From positions 62,001-126,000 of the forward strand of contig JAUCBJ010008830.1 in the NCBI GenBank assembly GCA_032718475.1: a stretch of DNA of 64,000 nt, given 5' to 3'. Positions 32,528 to 43,930 of this stretch are shown here, one piece after another. A model generated the notes under the pieces. That model worked only from the letters and a program-made list of their open reading frames with translations. It was not told the origin of the DNA and searched no databases. This DNA is from Nemertoderma westbladi. Taxonomy: Eukaryota > Xenacoelomorpha > Nemertodermatida > Nemertodermatidae. The position numbers and the translations under genes were made by a program. The first letter of the stretch is position 1, and the number at the start of each line of letters is the position of its first letter.

Positions 32528-32730
32528 TGCCAAAATGTCATCCTCGCACTGGTAGAGGATCTATGGAGCCACGAGGTGAAAGTACTGAAAGTCTACCTAA
32601 GTTAGCTACAACAAGTTTACAAATAGTATGTAGCTTCTGCTCAAAGGGTTGCAAATCCCAGGGTGGATTGAAACTTCACCAATCCCGATCTAAAACTTGT
32701 TCTGAGGCAAGAGATGCTGCTCTACAAAAG
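32528..32730 (+). CDS. C2HC-like zinc-finger exon (copy 2)
   Basis: Same exon as 14899-15101: acceptor TATTATAG before it, GTAAGC donor after it, finger VCSFCSKGCKSQGGLKLHQ with following KTC. Both copies remain open and keep both splice sites. Confidence 0.5.
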
Positions 32731-33657
32731 GTAAGCCTCATTAGTTTATAGTTAGTTGTGTGCATTAACCTCAAGAGAAAAAATTGATCTCCATCCATCG
32801 CAAAAGAAATACAGTTTTGATTATTGTTTTGGGGTGATGTCAATATTGTGGGAGTGTGACAGTACTTGAATGATCTATTTTACCTGATTTTATCATGAAT
32901 GATCTATTTTTACTATTATGTCTCTGTTATTCTTAACCATTGAAAATAAATATGAAACGACCGGTAATTGAAACTAGATTTTATAATTAACAGAAATGAG
33001 CAGGTTACAGTTGCAAGCTTTATAAGCAAGTCTTACTTTTGCAACCGGCTCATTGCAACATTACATTATCGACTTATCGGTCGCCCCTCTTCCTTCAAAC
33101 ACTATAATATTTATATTGTATAATAATGAATGCTGCTATCTGAATTAGTTTTATGTTTGTTGCAACAGTTTATATTATATTATTATCTTATTATTAGATC
33201 GAGCTCAAAACTACTTCACAAACCAAGAAAGAGAGAGACTACCAAATAGAAAATTTAGACAAAATTACAAAAATTATATAAATATATATATAGTGCAAAA
33301 TTAATACTTATTAATTTGCCTTTTTAAAATGGAATCTAATAATTTAGGTATGTTATGAAAGACGTTATGTATTAAATTAAGTACAATACAATCGGAATAA
33401 AATAAGACTTCCACTACCATTACCGATCCATTTATTAGTTAATATACCTTATAAATAAGTTCTTATAAATAAATACGGCATAAATAATGTAAATTGTTAA
33501 CTTTTACTTAGTGTTATTTGAAAGTTCTTCCCACCATTTTTATCGTTGTACAAAATACTATAAAACACAATATATTTACATGATCATAATAATGAGTATA
33601 ATAGTGATGTGAGTAAGTATACTTATTGGGGCAATTTGTTTTTGTTTTCTAATTTAG

Positions 33658-33908
33658 ATGCCAACATCCTATTCATTGGCCATCTGGAAGGGAATAAATG
33701 TGGAAGCGAATATCGGAATATTGCTAGGAAATGGGTTTGCCACTATTTCCGTCCCGCAACTCGTTGGTGGCGAAGACGAGGAAGATGATATACGAATATC
33801 ATGTCAGATACTAAATGTGGCGAAACCGGGAACCGTGGCTGTAGCAAAAAGAGGTGGCCATAAGATAGCTAAGAAAGAACTCACTTACTCTAGTCTTATA
33901 TTCTGCAG
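33658..33908 (+). CDS. Unknown gene family, exon A
   Basis: The acceptor CTAATTTAG ends at 33657, directly before ATG. The exon encodes a hydrophobic beta-rich start (SLAIWKGINVEANIGILLGN), an acidic loop (GGEDEEDD) and a basic stretch (VAVAKRGGHKIAKKEL), ending CAG|GTTTGT with two bases of a codon. Exon B supplies the third base, preserving the frame (…FCR-C…). Function unknown; the alternating hydrophobic pattern is compatible with a beta-barrel such as an OB fold, which is only an impression. Confidence 0.5.
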
Positions 33909-34207
33909 GTTTGTTGAAATTTACTACTTTTTATTAATATATAAAAATAAATACACTTCAGTACTTACTACTAACAATTACCGGTACTACTATTAATATA
34001 CTATAAATTTTGTTCTAATTGTAAAAAGCAATTTGGATATTATAATATAAAAATTTGTGTATTATAATTTAGCTAACTCAACTGTTTCAAAATACTATAA
34101 AAATATAAACTACTACAAACAATAAACTACTAAAACTAACTATAAACACTATGAACTACTAGGCCTACAAACAAACTATATATAAACAATTTTTTTGAAT
34201 TACTTAG

Positions 34208-34355
34208 ATGTCTCGCATCCAACGAGGTGTTCGCAGTGATCATGAGACGCCCGACGGAGTTTTCCAGACTCCTCTATTTCGCCAGCCGCATACGCGTTGG
34301 CAGCACGGTCGCTATAGTAAACCCGGAGTGCAAGGGGGAGAAAAACTTCATACTG
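34208..34355 (+). CDS. Unknown gene family, exon B
   Basis: Begins after the acceptor TTACTTAG in phase 2, matching exon A. Reads LASNEVFAVIMRRPTEFSRL and RIRVGSTVAIVNPECKGEKN. The V-G-S-T-V-A-I-V-N-P pattern resembles the central strand of single-strand-binding OB folds, but I cannot assign a family. Its 3' end is uncertain: the SGNH-bearing repeat begins at about 34360 and seems to have replaced the original donor. Confidence 0.45.
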
Positions 34356-34359
34356 CATA

Positions 34360-34935
34360 CTACGACTCGTGACTACTCATTCCATTTCTGAACTTTCCTC
34401 TACCGCTACTGTCAACTACTACATACCTAATAATAAATATGTCCCTACACTAAATCAATTCCCACAACTAATTTATACTTACAGGATTGCTGTCAGTATC
34501 CCATGCCAGACATTTATCTCTTTGATCACTATAGCAAAGGTTTTATCAGAAACTACGTTTAATTTATCTCTTTGGGTGGGAACGACATTTTGTAAACGCA
34601 TGGAAGAAGATAAAGATCTACTACAGTCAGCCATCGCTGAGTTCCACTCAGCCACTAACTCAAAAATTATATGGCTTGTGTCGTTCCCCAGAAGAAAAAA
34701 AATCCCAAATAACCACAATGACAGACGGCAAGTACTTAACCACTGAATGAGAGCATGGTTTAATGACAATTTTTTGTGGAATTAGTGTTTAATAAGACAA
34801 TACTACGTTACGTATGGATCAACTTTATCTGTTAAAGGATTTGTTGACCCAAACGATTCTTTTCTAAGATAGGCCGACATACACCTAAGTGACGCCTCTG
34901 AACTAAAACTATTCTATGCATTACGACAGACAGCA
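34360..34935 (+). pseudogene. SGNH-hydrolase-like repeat, degenerate copy
   Basis: Related to 25991-26491 on the opposite strand: SELSSTATVNYYIPNNKYV, then (in another frame) LGGND, then HSATNSKIIWLVSFPR, NHNDRRQVLNH and ADIHLSDASELKLF. At least two stops and two frameshifts. It interrupts the A-C gene between exons B and C. Confidence 0.5.
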
Positions 34936-36260
34936 TGTGCGGCATTACATTAACTTTCAAAATTTCTTATCAACCAAAACAGCCTTTTTCAAGGCTATGC
35001 TACCTAATGGCAGGTTCCGTACATAAGCATTCCTCAATAATATAAGCACTATGTATCTCTCTAAATTTAAAGTAAAATGATATAGAGGACGTGGTGCGTG
35101 TATTATAATAGTCAAAGAAATGTGAATGTGCAACCAGTAGCGGGATATCAGTTTGACAACTGAGAGCAAATGCCATTAAATATATGATAATAATATATGT
35201 TATAAAGTATGATAAATATATATGTAAAAATAGTATGATGATAAATATATATATAAATATAGTATGATGATAATACTAGAGACGGCGTCAAGACGCCGTT
35301 AAGCAAGTCGGAAGTCATCAATCAAATGTAAATTCCATCAACAAGCTGTTATTGGTGTTATTTTACCATTGCGCCTATGGCGTTTTTTCGTTTATGTCTA
35401 TTTTTCGAGCCCACGGCTCATGGACGAAATAGCGGAACATACCAGGGACCTTAGAATCGCGGTATCTAGCCGCTGTAAAGTAGAAACTAGATATTATATA
35501 TTATTCATTATAATAATATAATCAAAAATTGCTATGTAAAACAATTAGGCCAACACCCTACTGGTAAACTACAAGTTAATAAAATGTGAATAAAAATACC
35601 TAACAAAGCAAAATGCATTTACTTTATCAATAATATAATTAAATCTACAAATTATATATTTTTAGACAAAAACTCAGACTGTATGTAACTCTTGACGAAG
35701 CCAGAGCTCATGTCAACCACGAAGTTCAGCTATAAGGGGACCAGGGATGGTGGGTCTTTGGCAGGGCCAAGTCGGCAATGTCGGCCAACTTGGATGGTAG
35801 TTCAGTTGTGGAGCTAGCCTGGCTACGCATCACATGAGTTCCGCTGCAGCAGGGAAACTTCGTTTATGCCCTATTCGGAGGTGGTGCACCAGGAGGTATA
35901 ACAGCTGGCACAGAAGATTAAATAAATATATTAATTTCTTACATGAAATAAATTTAATGAAATAAAAAGCCTAGATTATCAACATTCTTTTAAATCTGCA
36001 ATGTAAATGTATCATGTACTAGTAAATGTACTAGTAAATCGGATTTCAAAAATTTGTAACACAGCAAATAACAGTTAATTCAATAATTAAATAAATTCAA
36101 AATTCGAGTAGAAATAATTCCGCACAGACGACGTGGACAGCATACATACAGTATTTAAGTATTATTAACATTATTAAGTATTTTAGTATTTGTCTAACAT
36201 ACAGTATTTAAATCCTACTAACATACATTATTATTACTTATGTAACATTACTCCTACTAA
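34936..36260. other. No gene seen; short repeats
   Basis: Contains a TATAAATATATA-type repeat near 35190-35270, an 8-bp stem hairpin ACGGCGTC/GACGCCGT at 35282-35299, and a stretch at 35340-35370 (ACCATTGCGCCTATGG) whose complement recurs at 51955-51975. At 35975-36005 there is a 30-base piece of the CR1/L2-like LINE end. Confidence 0.4.
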
Positions 36261-36264
36261 CACA

Positions 36265-36507
36265 TTTACAATTCTAAAGCATCCCATGCGTATTGCGATT
36301 GAAAGTGTTCCGCGAGTGATAATGGCGTGTTTCATCCTTCACAATGTCGGGCTTTATTTATCAGATGTAGTTCCGATGTACCCAGATGAAGAGGATGCTC
36401 CCGAGATTAATGACGAACACGAACCGGCAGAAGAATTAACTGAGACAGCGTTGCGTGCAGCTGGTCAACAGAAATGGAATGAGATTGCCACAATAATAGT
36501 GGAATAA
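36265..36507 (+). pseudogene. PIF/Harbinger transposase C-terminal fragment
   Basis: Reads ILKHPMRIAIESVPRVIMAC then FILHNVGLYLSD. The P-x-x-I-x-ACFILHN block is the last conserved block of PIF/Harbinger-type DDE nucleases (DDE_Tnp_4; HARBI1 family). An acidic tail ends at TAA 36505-36507. The catalytic Asp-Asp-Glu region is absent, so only the tail remains. Confidence 0.65.
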
Positions 36508-36509
36508 TA

Positions 36510-37732
36510 TGGACAAATCTAATATATTCTGGCTGTTACCGGAAGTGGAAGAGCTAACATAGAGTCTAATTTGTTTTGATCACCTCACTTGTACTGCTTG
36601 GAATAACTGAATGATATATAACTATAAGACTGACTATAATGTATTATTTGTAATATAGGCCTGCCTAAGTGCCTACGGTACCTACTGTACTTGAAAATTT
36701 GAATCATTAAGGTACAGCACAGGTGGTCCACAGGTGGTGGAATATTCTTGTAAGCGGATTCAATTCCATTGCATTATCCACCCGAAAATGGGCCCAGTGG
36801 CATTTTTACCAATATAGTTGGGGATACGAGATTACCAATAATAATCTCTCCTCATAACCAACTTTGGGGTGGGGGGGGGGGGGCGACACAAGCCCTAAAG
36901 CCACAGAGAGAGGTGAGAGGTCAAACCACCTCGGAGGGAGAACACAGCTAGCAAAGGCTAGTGGCGGGTGGAAACACTCACAGGGAGTGCCAAAGTGACA
37001 ATTAGTATATTAGCCAATAGCAGGGAGGGAAGCACGTGATCAGAGATAGGAAAGCATCCACTGGTTACAGAAGGCCAAGTAGAGTAAGAGGTGAAACCAA
37101 TATCTCTGTGTGTATCAATTATATAACTATTCTGTATTACTGATTTACCGGTCAGTTCATTAATCACAGAGTTGCAGACCGGTCATTGTTTACGACCATC
37201 ACCAACATCACCGATCAATATCTATTACTGATTTGCTGCTGTCATTCTGTATTGTGATATCAATTACATACTGATTCTGTGCTATTATCATTCGGAACAT
37301 TAACATTGAGAAACACAAACTCTGTTATTTTCCCCGACGGCCTTCGGCCGAAACGACTATAGTTCAACAGCATGTGCCTCTATTCATATACCTGGTGATG
37401 AATGAATTTCATATTGTAAATAAATATCTTGGGATCGCATTGGGGTTTTTTTTTTAATACGAGGCACCATATGGAGGGTGATTTTAGATCCATTCAAATA
37501 CACATTTAATCTCAATAATTTCACAAGTGGCTATGTGAATTTAAAACGGAGAAACTTGGCACCCGCCCCACACCATCTGCGCTTCTTACTACACACCTAT
37601 TCAATTAATTAATTTATAAAATACATAAATAAAATAAATATTTATATCCTCCCCTTGAATAACTCTCTTATATAGTCTTACATAACTTATTACTACAAGT
37701 TATAAAGTTTAATCTAATATTTAATACTTTCA
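36510..37732. other. No gene seen
   Basis: Unassigned sequence with a G run at 36869-36883 and AT-rich text before exon C. Hairpin GGCCTTCGGCC at 37347-37357. Confidence 0.4.
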
Positions 37733-37733
37733 G

Positions 37734-38003
37734 AGATGTGATATGCGGTCTCACCTTTCATATATTGAACCAAGATAAAGATAAAGATGAATCGATTTTT
37801 CTCATTGGGAATCAAAACGGGAGTAACAGTGAGAGTCGAGGAACTGGAATTCCTGTCGTCAACGAGGGGTGTCGGTAATTATAGCACCGATTCCTCGCTG
37901 CAAGTGTTATGGCAACCCCTCCAGAACTACACAGAACCTTTCTTTACCTCGCCTGAGCTATCCGGATTTGCCATCTTTATGGAACACTTAGATTTGCAAT
38001 CTG
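37734..38003 (+). CDS. Unknown gene family, exon C, one frameshift
   Basis: The acceptor TTTCAG ends at 37733 and a GTAAGT donor follows at 38004, phase 0 as needed for exon D. The upstream half is open in one frame (CGLTFHILNQDKD, SRGTGIPVVNEG) and the downstream half in another (LQVLWQPLQNYTEPFF, ELSGFAIFMEHLDLQS), so a one-base shift lies near 37875. The two halves in this order align by eye with the paralogous exon at 55157-55432, which supports the reading. Confidence 0.45.
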
Positions 38004-38974
38004 TAAGTATTTATTTATTATATAATCTAACCATTAATATTAAGGGGGTGGGAGGAGATATACCGTTTTTTGACAACCTTTTAGATTTATAATTCTCAAA
38101 TTATCAAAAATTTTTGGTTTTGTATTTATTTTGTAATATACGTAGGTACCCAATGTGATATTCTACATTACAGGTCAGAAATTGTTTTTTTCGTTATTTA
38201 ATATTAGTTAATACTATTTAAAAATTAAAGACTCTTGCTTGATCATAAAACCCTAAGGCTTTTACAGTTTTAAATTTAATCACCTTAAATTTATTTAATA
38301 TGATAGATGAGAGATGGCATTACACTATCGCACTAAGTTTGATGAAAATAAACCTTCTCCGCTATATGGCGCCGCAAATTTATACTGATTTGTAGTATTA
38401 TTATAAATAGTATTAACTAAATATTTCAAAAAGTTATACGTTGTTCAAAAATTTTACATGTGATAGGTTTTTAAATTTGAGAATTTCCCAAAAAAAACAT
38501 TTAAAGATAATAGACATTGCAATTTTTACATAAATAGTAATTTTAATAGGTTTTTCTAAATGAATTCCTTATTAAGTTAAAAATTAAAGAGGTATTAATT
38601 AGCGGTTTTCTGATTTAATTTTGCATTATAATAGAAAATAGATCATAAAAATAATTTCGAAACATTACCAAAATAACCCCCCCCCCCAGCCATAAAACAT
38701 TTATATTTACAGAGTTTATTTGATTTTTTAAAAAGCAACAGATAAATTATTGCTGAACTTAATGTTCTACAACATTTGGTTTATTTAATGAAGGAATATG
38801 TATCTTCAAATGTATATGTATATTAATATTAAATAAATAATATTTAGATATTTATTTGAAAGATAAATGAAAGCATTGCATAAGTTTCTCAGTATCGGAC
38901 GCAATGCTGCATTATTATGTTGTATAAAATTATTTTTTATATTTGAGTTATAATGATAATTATTAAATTTTTAG
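38004..38974. other. Intron C-D; AT-rich
   Basis: No gene. From 38657 onward it matches 4186-4509, so the duplicated segment includes the end of this intron. Confidence 0.5.
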
Positions 38975-39199
38975 ATAACAATGGTATCCTCCTGCAAAGG
39001 AGCCATTTGCGACGGTGTTTCGGGCCCGTACGCAAATTGTAGTTGCTACGACTCGAAATTATCATTCACTTCTATATGGAATATAAAAGCCAAAGTCCAT
39101 ATCCCTGGATCTATAGATAAGGAGGGGCAAGTAGTTCAACCACATCCCTTCTTATCGAAATCGTTCACATTATTATTTGCAAACGAATATGCACTAACC
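38975..39199 (+). CDS. Unknown gene family, exon D (copy 2)
   Basis: As 4510-4734: phase 0 at both ends, C-x2-GA-x-C-x-G and NC-x-C cysteines intact, donor GTAAGT at 39200. Only a few base changes from copy 1. Here exons A, B and C lie upstream on the same strand, so this copy is in what may be the original gene context. Confidence 0.55.
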
Positions 39200-39345
39200 G
39201 TAAGTTTATTATATTTTTTTAATAATTATTTACAATGTTTAATATCTTATAATAAATAGGTTTGATATAAATTTAATTTAATTGTATCGTATTCCTGAAC
39301 AAAGTGTTTTCAGAAAAGATGTGTAATTAATTTAATATTATTTAG

Positions 39346-39565
39346 AGCCGGAATCAGCCATTTACTAACGTCGAACTCAGAAGAAACATCCGCGAAAATG
39401 TAAGACAATACGAGGCAGAAGGAAATGGCTGGGATGTGACGGGATGGGGGAAGTCGGGAGCTCAGACGGAAAAAGGTGACGGAACAAAGGAGTGGGAAGC
39501 AGCCCGGCTCCATATAGCAGCAATAAAGCCGACTAATGTAAACTATCAATTTCGGCAAATACAAG
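39346..39565 (+). CDS. Unknown gene family, exon E (copy 2)
   Basis: As 4881-5100, acceptor TATTTAG before it and a GTATAT donor after it. One changed residue at the start (SRN versus SRN-equivalent codons) and otherwise the same. It ends with one spare base, which does not match the phase-0 start of exon F, so at least one more exon is expected between them. Confidence 0.5.
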
Positions 39566-39609
39566 GTATATAAATTTATAATTAATTATGTCTAGTATAG
39601 CACTGCATT

Positions 39610-39757
39610 AAAAAATGTAGTAACAAATGGTAAAACAGTCTCTAAACTCCTCTATCAGCATTTCTGGTATAATCTTGTCCGGACCAGCAGCTTTACCGCG
39701 TTTCAATTTATTGATCCCCACTTTAACTTCATCATAACCAAAAGGTTCAGAGAGGTA
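39610..39757 (-). pseudogene. Non-LTR reverse transcriptase fragment (copy 2)
   Basis: Same K-R-G-K-A-A-G-P-D-K-I block as 5143-5360, cut short at 39757 by the junction with the gag-like ORF. Confidence 0.55.
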
Positions 39758-40958
39758 TCTCAGAGAAAGAGGCACTAGAGGACAGCTATGAGACGGCGGC
39801 TGGACCGCTGACCTACGATAGCGTTAATATTACTGTTGACGACAATGCTGACTATGACGACGCAGCGAGCGACGCTGACGTAAGTGAACAGGAGGACGAG
39901 ACAGTGACTAGTGAGGAAGAACAAGGACCTCAAGTAATAGTATTAGGATCCCCTACCACTACTGTAAGGAAGGATTGTACAGCAGCCCGACCAGAGGTGA
40001 GTGATAGGGAGGGTAGTGTAGCAGAAGTGAAAGCCCGGAGCCCGGTTTCCAGACCTGTGGGTATGGTAAGTGCCGTGGTCCCAGCGGCTATAAGGAGTAC
40101 CCGTAGTTCCCGAAATAATCCTTCAAGTCCACAGAGTAAGGTAAGCGAGAGAGAATTAGACATCGCGATAAAGAAGAAACTTCGCGCGCATGCCGGACAT
40201 ATAACCCGGACGACGGACAAGGTAAGGAAGATGCTAGCCGACTCAGCGGACATCGGAAGGGAAGGGTTAGTAGAGATTAGAAAGGGATACAACTCAGCGT
40301 TATTCAAGCAGACAGAGGAGCTTGCAGTCCTAGCGAAGAGAGCAGTGGAGTCTCAGTCAAGCGACGTGGCGACGAGGGTTTACGATAGGGTTTTAGCAGC
40401 CTTGTTGGAGCACCGCACGTTATCGGAGCGATTTCGACGAGTTAGGATGAAAATTGGTTGCTATGGGCATTACAAGCGCAGGCGACTCAGGTGAGTGACG
40501 CGGAGTCGAGAAACTTAGTGGAGCGGGAAGAGACGCAGGATAAGGAAGAGCGCAGGTATCAGAGGGAAGTTACCAGCTGGCTGATGCAGAGTGGAGTGGT
40601 GGTACCGGGCTAGGTGCTACCGACGACGGACAATATCCAACAGATGACGTTAACTCCACCCGACGATGCATCTAGAGACAGTGGCGATTCCCAGGTTAGT
40701 CACGCGCGAGGGAAAGTTATATGTGCTAGACCCCTTGTTTCTCACAACTCGGCAGAGGAGAGAAGATGCCGACTAGACGAACAGCAGGCGGAAGTTTTGC
40801 GTGCATCGGAAGCACGGAAGGAAGCCGAACGAGAACGGGAGCGCACATGGAAGTTAGACGCAAAGTTGCGAGAGTTGGAGGAAATAAGTAAGTGTGAGCA
40901 AGCGGAACGCGAGCGCAAGGAATGCAAACTCCAACTTGAATGCGAACAGAAGGTTTAA
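39758..40958 (+). pseudogene. Gag-like ORFs a and b, copy 2
   Basis: Matches 7109-8320. The start codon region is lost at the junction. A one-base deletion near 40450 (ATGAAAATTGG versus ATGGAAAATTGG) shifts the frame of ORF a. The stop separating a and b is TAG at 40611-40613 where copy 1 has TAA. ORF b (40614-40958) stays open. Confidence 0.6.
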
Positions 40959-41170
40959 CAGTTCTCAAAGGTGTCTGTCAGCGGGATGGGTGGGGGGTAC
41001 TAAATAAAAATAATAAAAGAACATGTAGCATTTCCGTATTAAAAGACAAAAATATAAGCATGACTGACCAAAAGCAACAGCTGATTTATTTAATTGTGTG
41101 ATATTGATGATGCCCTCAAAGATTTCCCTCAAAGATTGTAACCTATGTTAGACACTGTTTTCCACGTCTG

Positions 41171-42012
41171 ATGTGGCTCTGCAGTTCTCCAAAGAGGCAT
41201 CGCCGGTCTGCACATGTTGAAACATGGTTCGCAAACAACTCAAATCTATTGGTAAAGCAAATTCTCTGGCTGATGTTCTTCTTCATCATAGAAACAACTA
41301 TGAAGGTAACTCACCATCTACATGGTGGAATAGTTGGTTACATCAATGATCACACAATGGTTGATTGGGCCAACTTTGTACGTGAAGTAATGTACAAGGA
41401 CATGAAGGAGGCAGAACCAATGGGAGGCCCAGGAGAATCGATTCAAATTGATGAATCACTGTTTCGGGGTCGGAGGAAATATAAGTGCGGGAGGAAGCTG
41501 AAAGGAGATTACATCAGCGCTGCAAGGAATTATGGATGAGCAGTTGGTGGGCCATGGATTTTTGGGCTAGTCCATAAAAGAGCTGATAAATCAGTCGACA
41601 TGCGAATGTTCCATGTGCAGCGACGTGACACAGAAACACTATGACCGATTGTTGAACGCCATATCAAAGGTGGAACAACAATTATGTCAGATGAATGGTC
41701 AGCATATTGCGGTCGGCGAGTTGGTATCATGAACAGGAAGGATCAGTGGCAGTGCAGGGATGGAAGTGGGGGCTACACGCGCCTCAAAGTGAAGCATGCT
41801 ATCAAGGGAAAAGGGCGTTTTGTGAACCCAGCAACCGGGGCTAATACCCAATGTATAGAAGGGATTTGGCGCCATGCTAAATTCGCAATTATGCATCGAA
41901 AGAAAAGTGCTGTGGCAACATTGAAAATCACTTAGGGGAGTTCAGATGGCATGGACTTCATGTCGAGACACCGTTTCTTGATCTAATTGACCTGATAAAA
42001 GCAAACTATTAA
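41171..42012 (+). pseudogene. Merlin-type (ISXO2-like DDE) transposase, decayed
   Basis: Motifs in order: IQIDESLFRGRRKYKCGR (first catalytic Asp), MSDEWSAYCG (second Asp) and TQCIEGIWRHAK (Glu). VNPATGANTQ-type text before the Glu block is characteristic of the ISXO2/IS1016-derived Merlin superfamily. Two in-frame stops (41537-41539 and 41642-41644) and a stop at 41933 break it, although the domain is otherwise almost complete and ends at about 42012. Terminal inverted repeats were not identified. Confidence 0.75.
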
Positions 42013-42391
42013 CTGAAAAGTGACTCAGTAACATATTTTAATTAAAAATCTAATAGCTAATCATTTTAATTACAACTCTACTAGCTAATCATTATGTGAA
42101 AAATAAATAAAATAAAATCACAAAAAAACACATTAAAAAAACCACATTTTCGTCACCCGGGCCACAGTACTACCACTCATCCCGAAGTACAGAAATAATT
42201 ATTTCCAAAACAGCCTGAACTAGAAATTGTCAAATTGCCTGAAAATAATCTAAATCTCGAACAACATTCAATGGCCTTAGAGAATCAAATCAAACGAATG
42301 AGAAAGGAAGGGCATGACAAGTGAATGCGTATAGCGCGCAACGTTGTTGATAAAGAGCTTAATTTATATTATTGTTTATTTGTTTATTTAT

Positions 42392-42740
42392 CTATACTTA
42401 TTTTGTTGTTTCTCTCAGACATTAAATCATCGAATATAATCACACTCTGTCTTTTTACATTTTGATTAAATTGTTCCGGAATTTCATTTAAGGAAGTAAT
42501 ATTGACACCTTTCACAACCGGTTTAGTTTGCCCATATATCCAAATAATCTATGATGGTTGCGCCTCAAAAATTTGCTTACTATTACGTAATATTTGTTCC
42601 AAATATGTAGTTTTACCACTGCCAGAAGGGCCAGCCATTAACATTGTGGCACCAAACCTAAACCGATATCTATAGGCCCACTCATTATTATACTGTAGTT
42701 TTACCCAATAAGGACTGATTTGAAGACCAACATTTATTTA
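42392..42740 (-). pseudogene. P-loop ATPase remnant, resembling viral/Polinton packaging ATPases
   Basis: On the minus strand, a Walker A sequence MAGPSGSGKTTYL lies at about 42600-42640 and a Walker B sequence VIIFDDLMSE at about 42415-42445, with IIWIYGQ between them. One TAG interrupts the frame near 42553 and the frame ends at TAA near 42390. The GPSGSGKT...IIW-YG...FDDLM layout is what I associate with A32/FtsK-HerA-like packaging ATPases of Polinton-type elements and related DNA viruses integrated in animal genomes; that assignment is a judgement. The C-terminal half is missing. Confidence 0.5.
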
Positions 42741-42939
42741 GTATGAATAAGAAAAAATTAACAGCTCATATATTGTAATTTATTGCTCATGAATGCAATA
42801 TAACTCGGTTATTTCTGTTTTTTTTAATTTAACATAAAGTAGGTTACCAATCCAATATATAAAGTAAGTAAAACAAGTAAGAAAGTAAAAAAGTGTTTTA
42901 TAATAAATATAATGCGAAAATTAACTTTAACATGGAGTA

Positions 42940-43235
42940 ACTAAGCATAAAATAAGTTAAACCAGTAATCACAGGTTCGACCCATACTCGTATCCTGTTT
43001 TATGGAAAATAATAAGTAAACATAGAATAACTAGAGTAACTAAACTAAACATAAATTAGGATAAACAGCTGGTCACAGGTTCGAATCCTATTCGCGGAAA
43101 ATATAAAAAAAAGTAAACACAAAATAGGCTAAAGCAGGGCTTCGAACCCTACTCGCAACCAATATATAACCAATACAAAGTAAGTTAAGCCAGGGGTTCG
43201 ACCACTACTCATGAAAATATAGAAAAAGTTTGTAA
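42940..43235. repeat. Array of GGTTCGA (B-box-like) units
   Basis: GGTTCGA or a one-base variant occurs at 42974, 43078, 43138 (GGCTTCGA) and 43195, each preceded by CA or GC text and followed by AxCCxTACTC-type sequence and an A-rich spacer containing AAGTAA. It looks like a degenerate tandem array of the 3' half of a tRNA or SINE head. No A boxes at proper spacing. Confidence 0.55.
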
Positions 43236-43379
43236 AATAGATAAGGATTCGGGGAATTCACCAGCAGGACACATGGTTTATTAGTAAGAAATACACTGAA
43301 ATATGCATGCCCTATATATATTCTGATCGCGCAACATAATTCGGGGGTATAGCTAATACATATTGCTTTATTATTAATT

Positions 43380-43915
43380 GTATGATGTCCACATTTTTCA
43401 TTAATAATTTAAAATTGACCCTTGGAAAAATAATAGTTCGTGTTTCGGTATTAAGTTTCAAATTTTGTAATTGCATACCGATAGTTTGTTTAAATAAAGC
43501 AATTCACTATCTAAATTATTGCACCAGCCTACAATTGTTACTGAGCCGCTGGGAAATAGCATTATAGTTGAATCATCACCTTTGTAGATAAACATGTTTG
43601 GTTTTAAGCAACTTTGACCTGTAATTTGTTGTGAAATTTTCTCTAGTTCAAATTTGTTTCTAGAAAAATAAAATTAAATTCTGATAGGGGGGATTACTAC
43701 TGGTTTCGCCAGCCTAACGAGCTTAGTGCTATATTGTCCATATTGTTTGCTGCTATATTTACTACTCCAGTATGATTTCGTGTCCCAGAGAGTTAGTGCT
43801 TTCTTATAGACATGACCAGTAAAAATTTGATGCTTTCTAGAAGTGAAGGTAGAGTTATAGCGGAAGAGCATTGCGTCGTTTTCAAAACAGTCTGCCTAAT
43901 CCTCGTGTGTATTAT
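43380..43915 (-). pseudogene. Unassigned minus-strand coding remnant
   Basis: One minus-strand frame is open from about 43910 to 43680, has a stop (TAA) near 43678, and continues open to about 43470 before further stops. Visible text: MLFRYNSTFTSRKHQIFTGH in the first part, then MFIYKGDDSTIMLFPSGSVT and IVGW in the second. The I-F-x-SG-x-V-T-I-x-G pattern recalls TATA-binding-protein-like folds, but this rests on a short stretch. Same strand and 0.7 kb from the P-loop remnant, so both could come from one inserted element. Confidence 0.35.
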
Positions 43916-43930
43916 TTTTAAATTATTTAG

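Larger units (their letters stand above)
31470..33112. repeat. Zinc-finger-bearing duplicated segment, copy 2
   Basis: Matches 14044-15487; see copy 1. The match resumes at 33123-33280 without the 1.77-kb insertion, so this copy shows the uninterrupted state. Confidence 0.8.
38657..41113. repeat. Duplicated segment, copy 2
   Basis: See 4186-8474. It carries exons D and E, a shortened RT fragment and the gag-like ORFs, but lacks 1.8 kb including repeat X. Confidence 0.8.
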
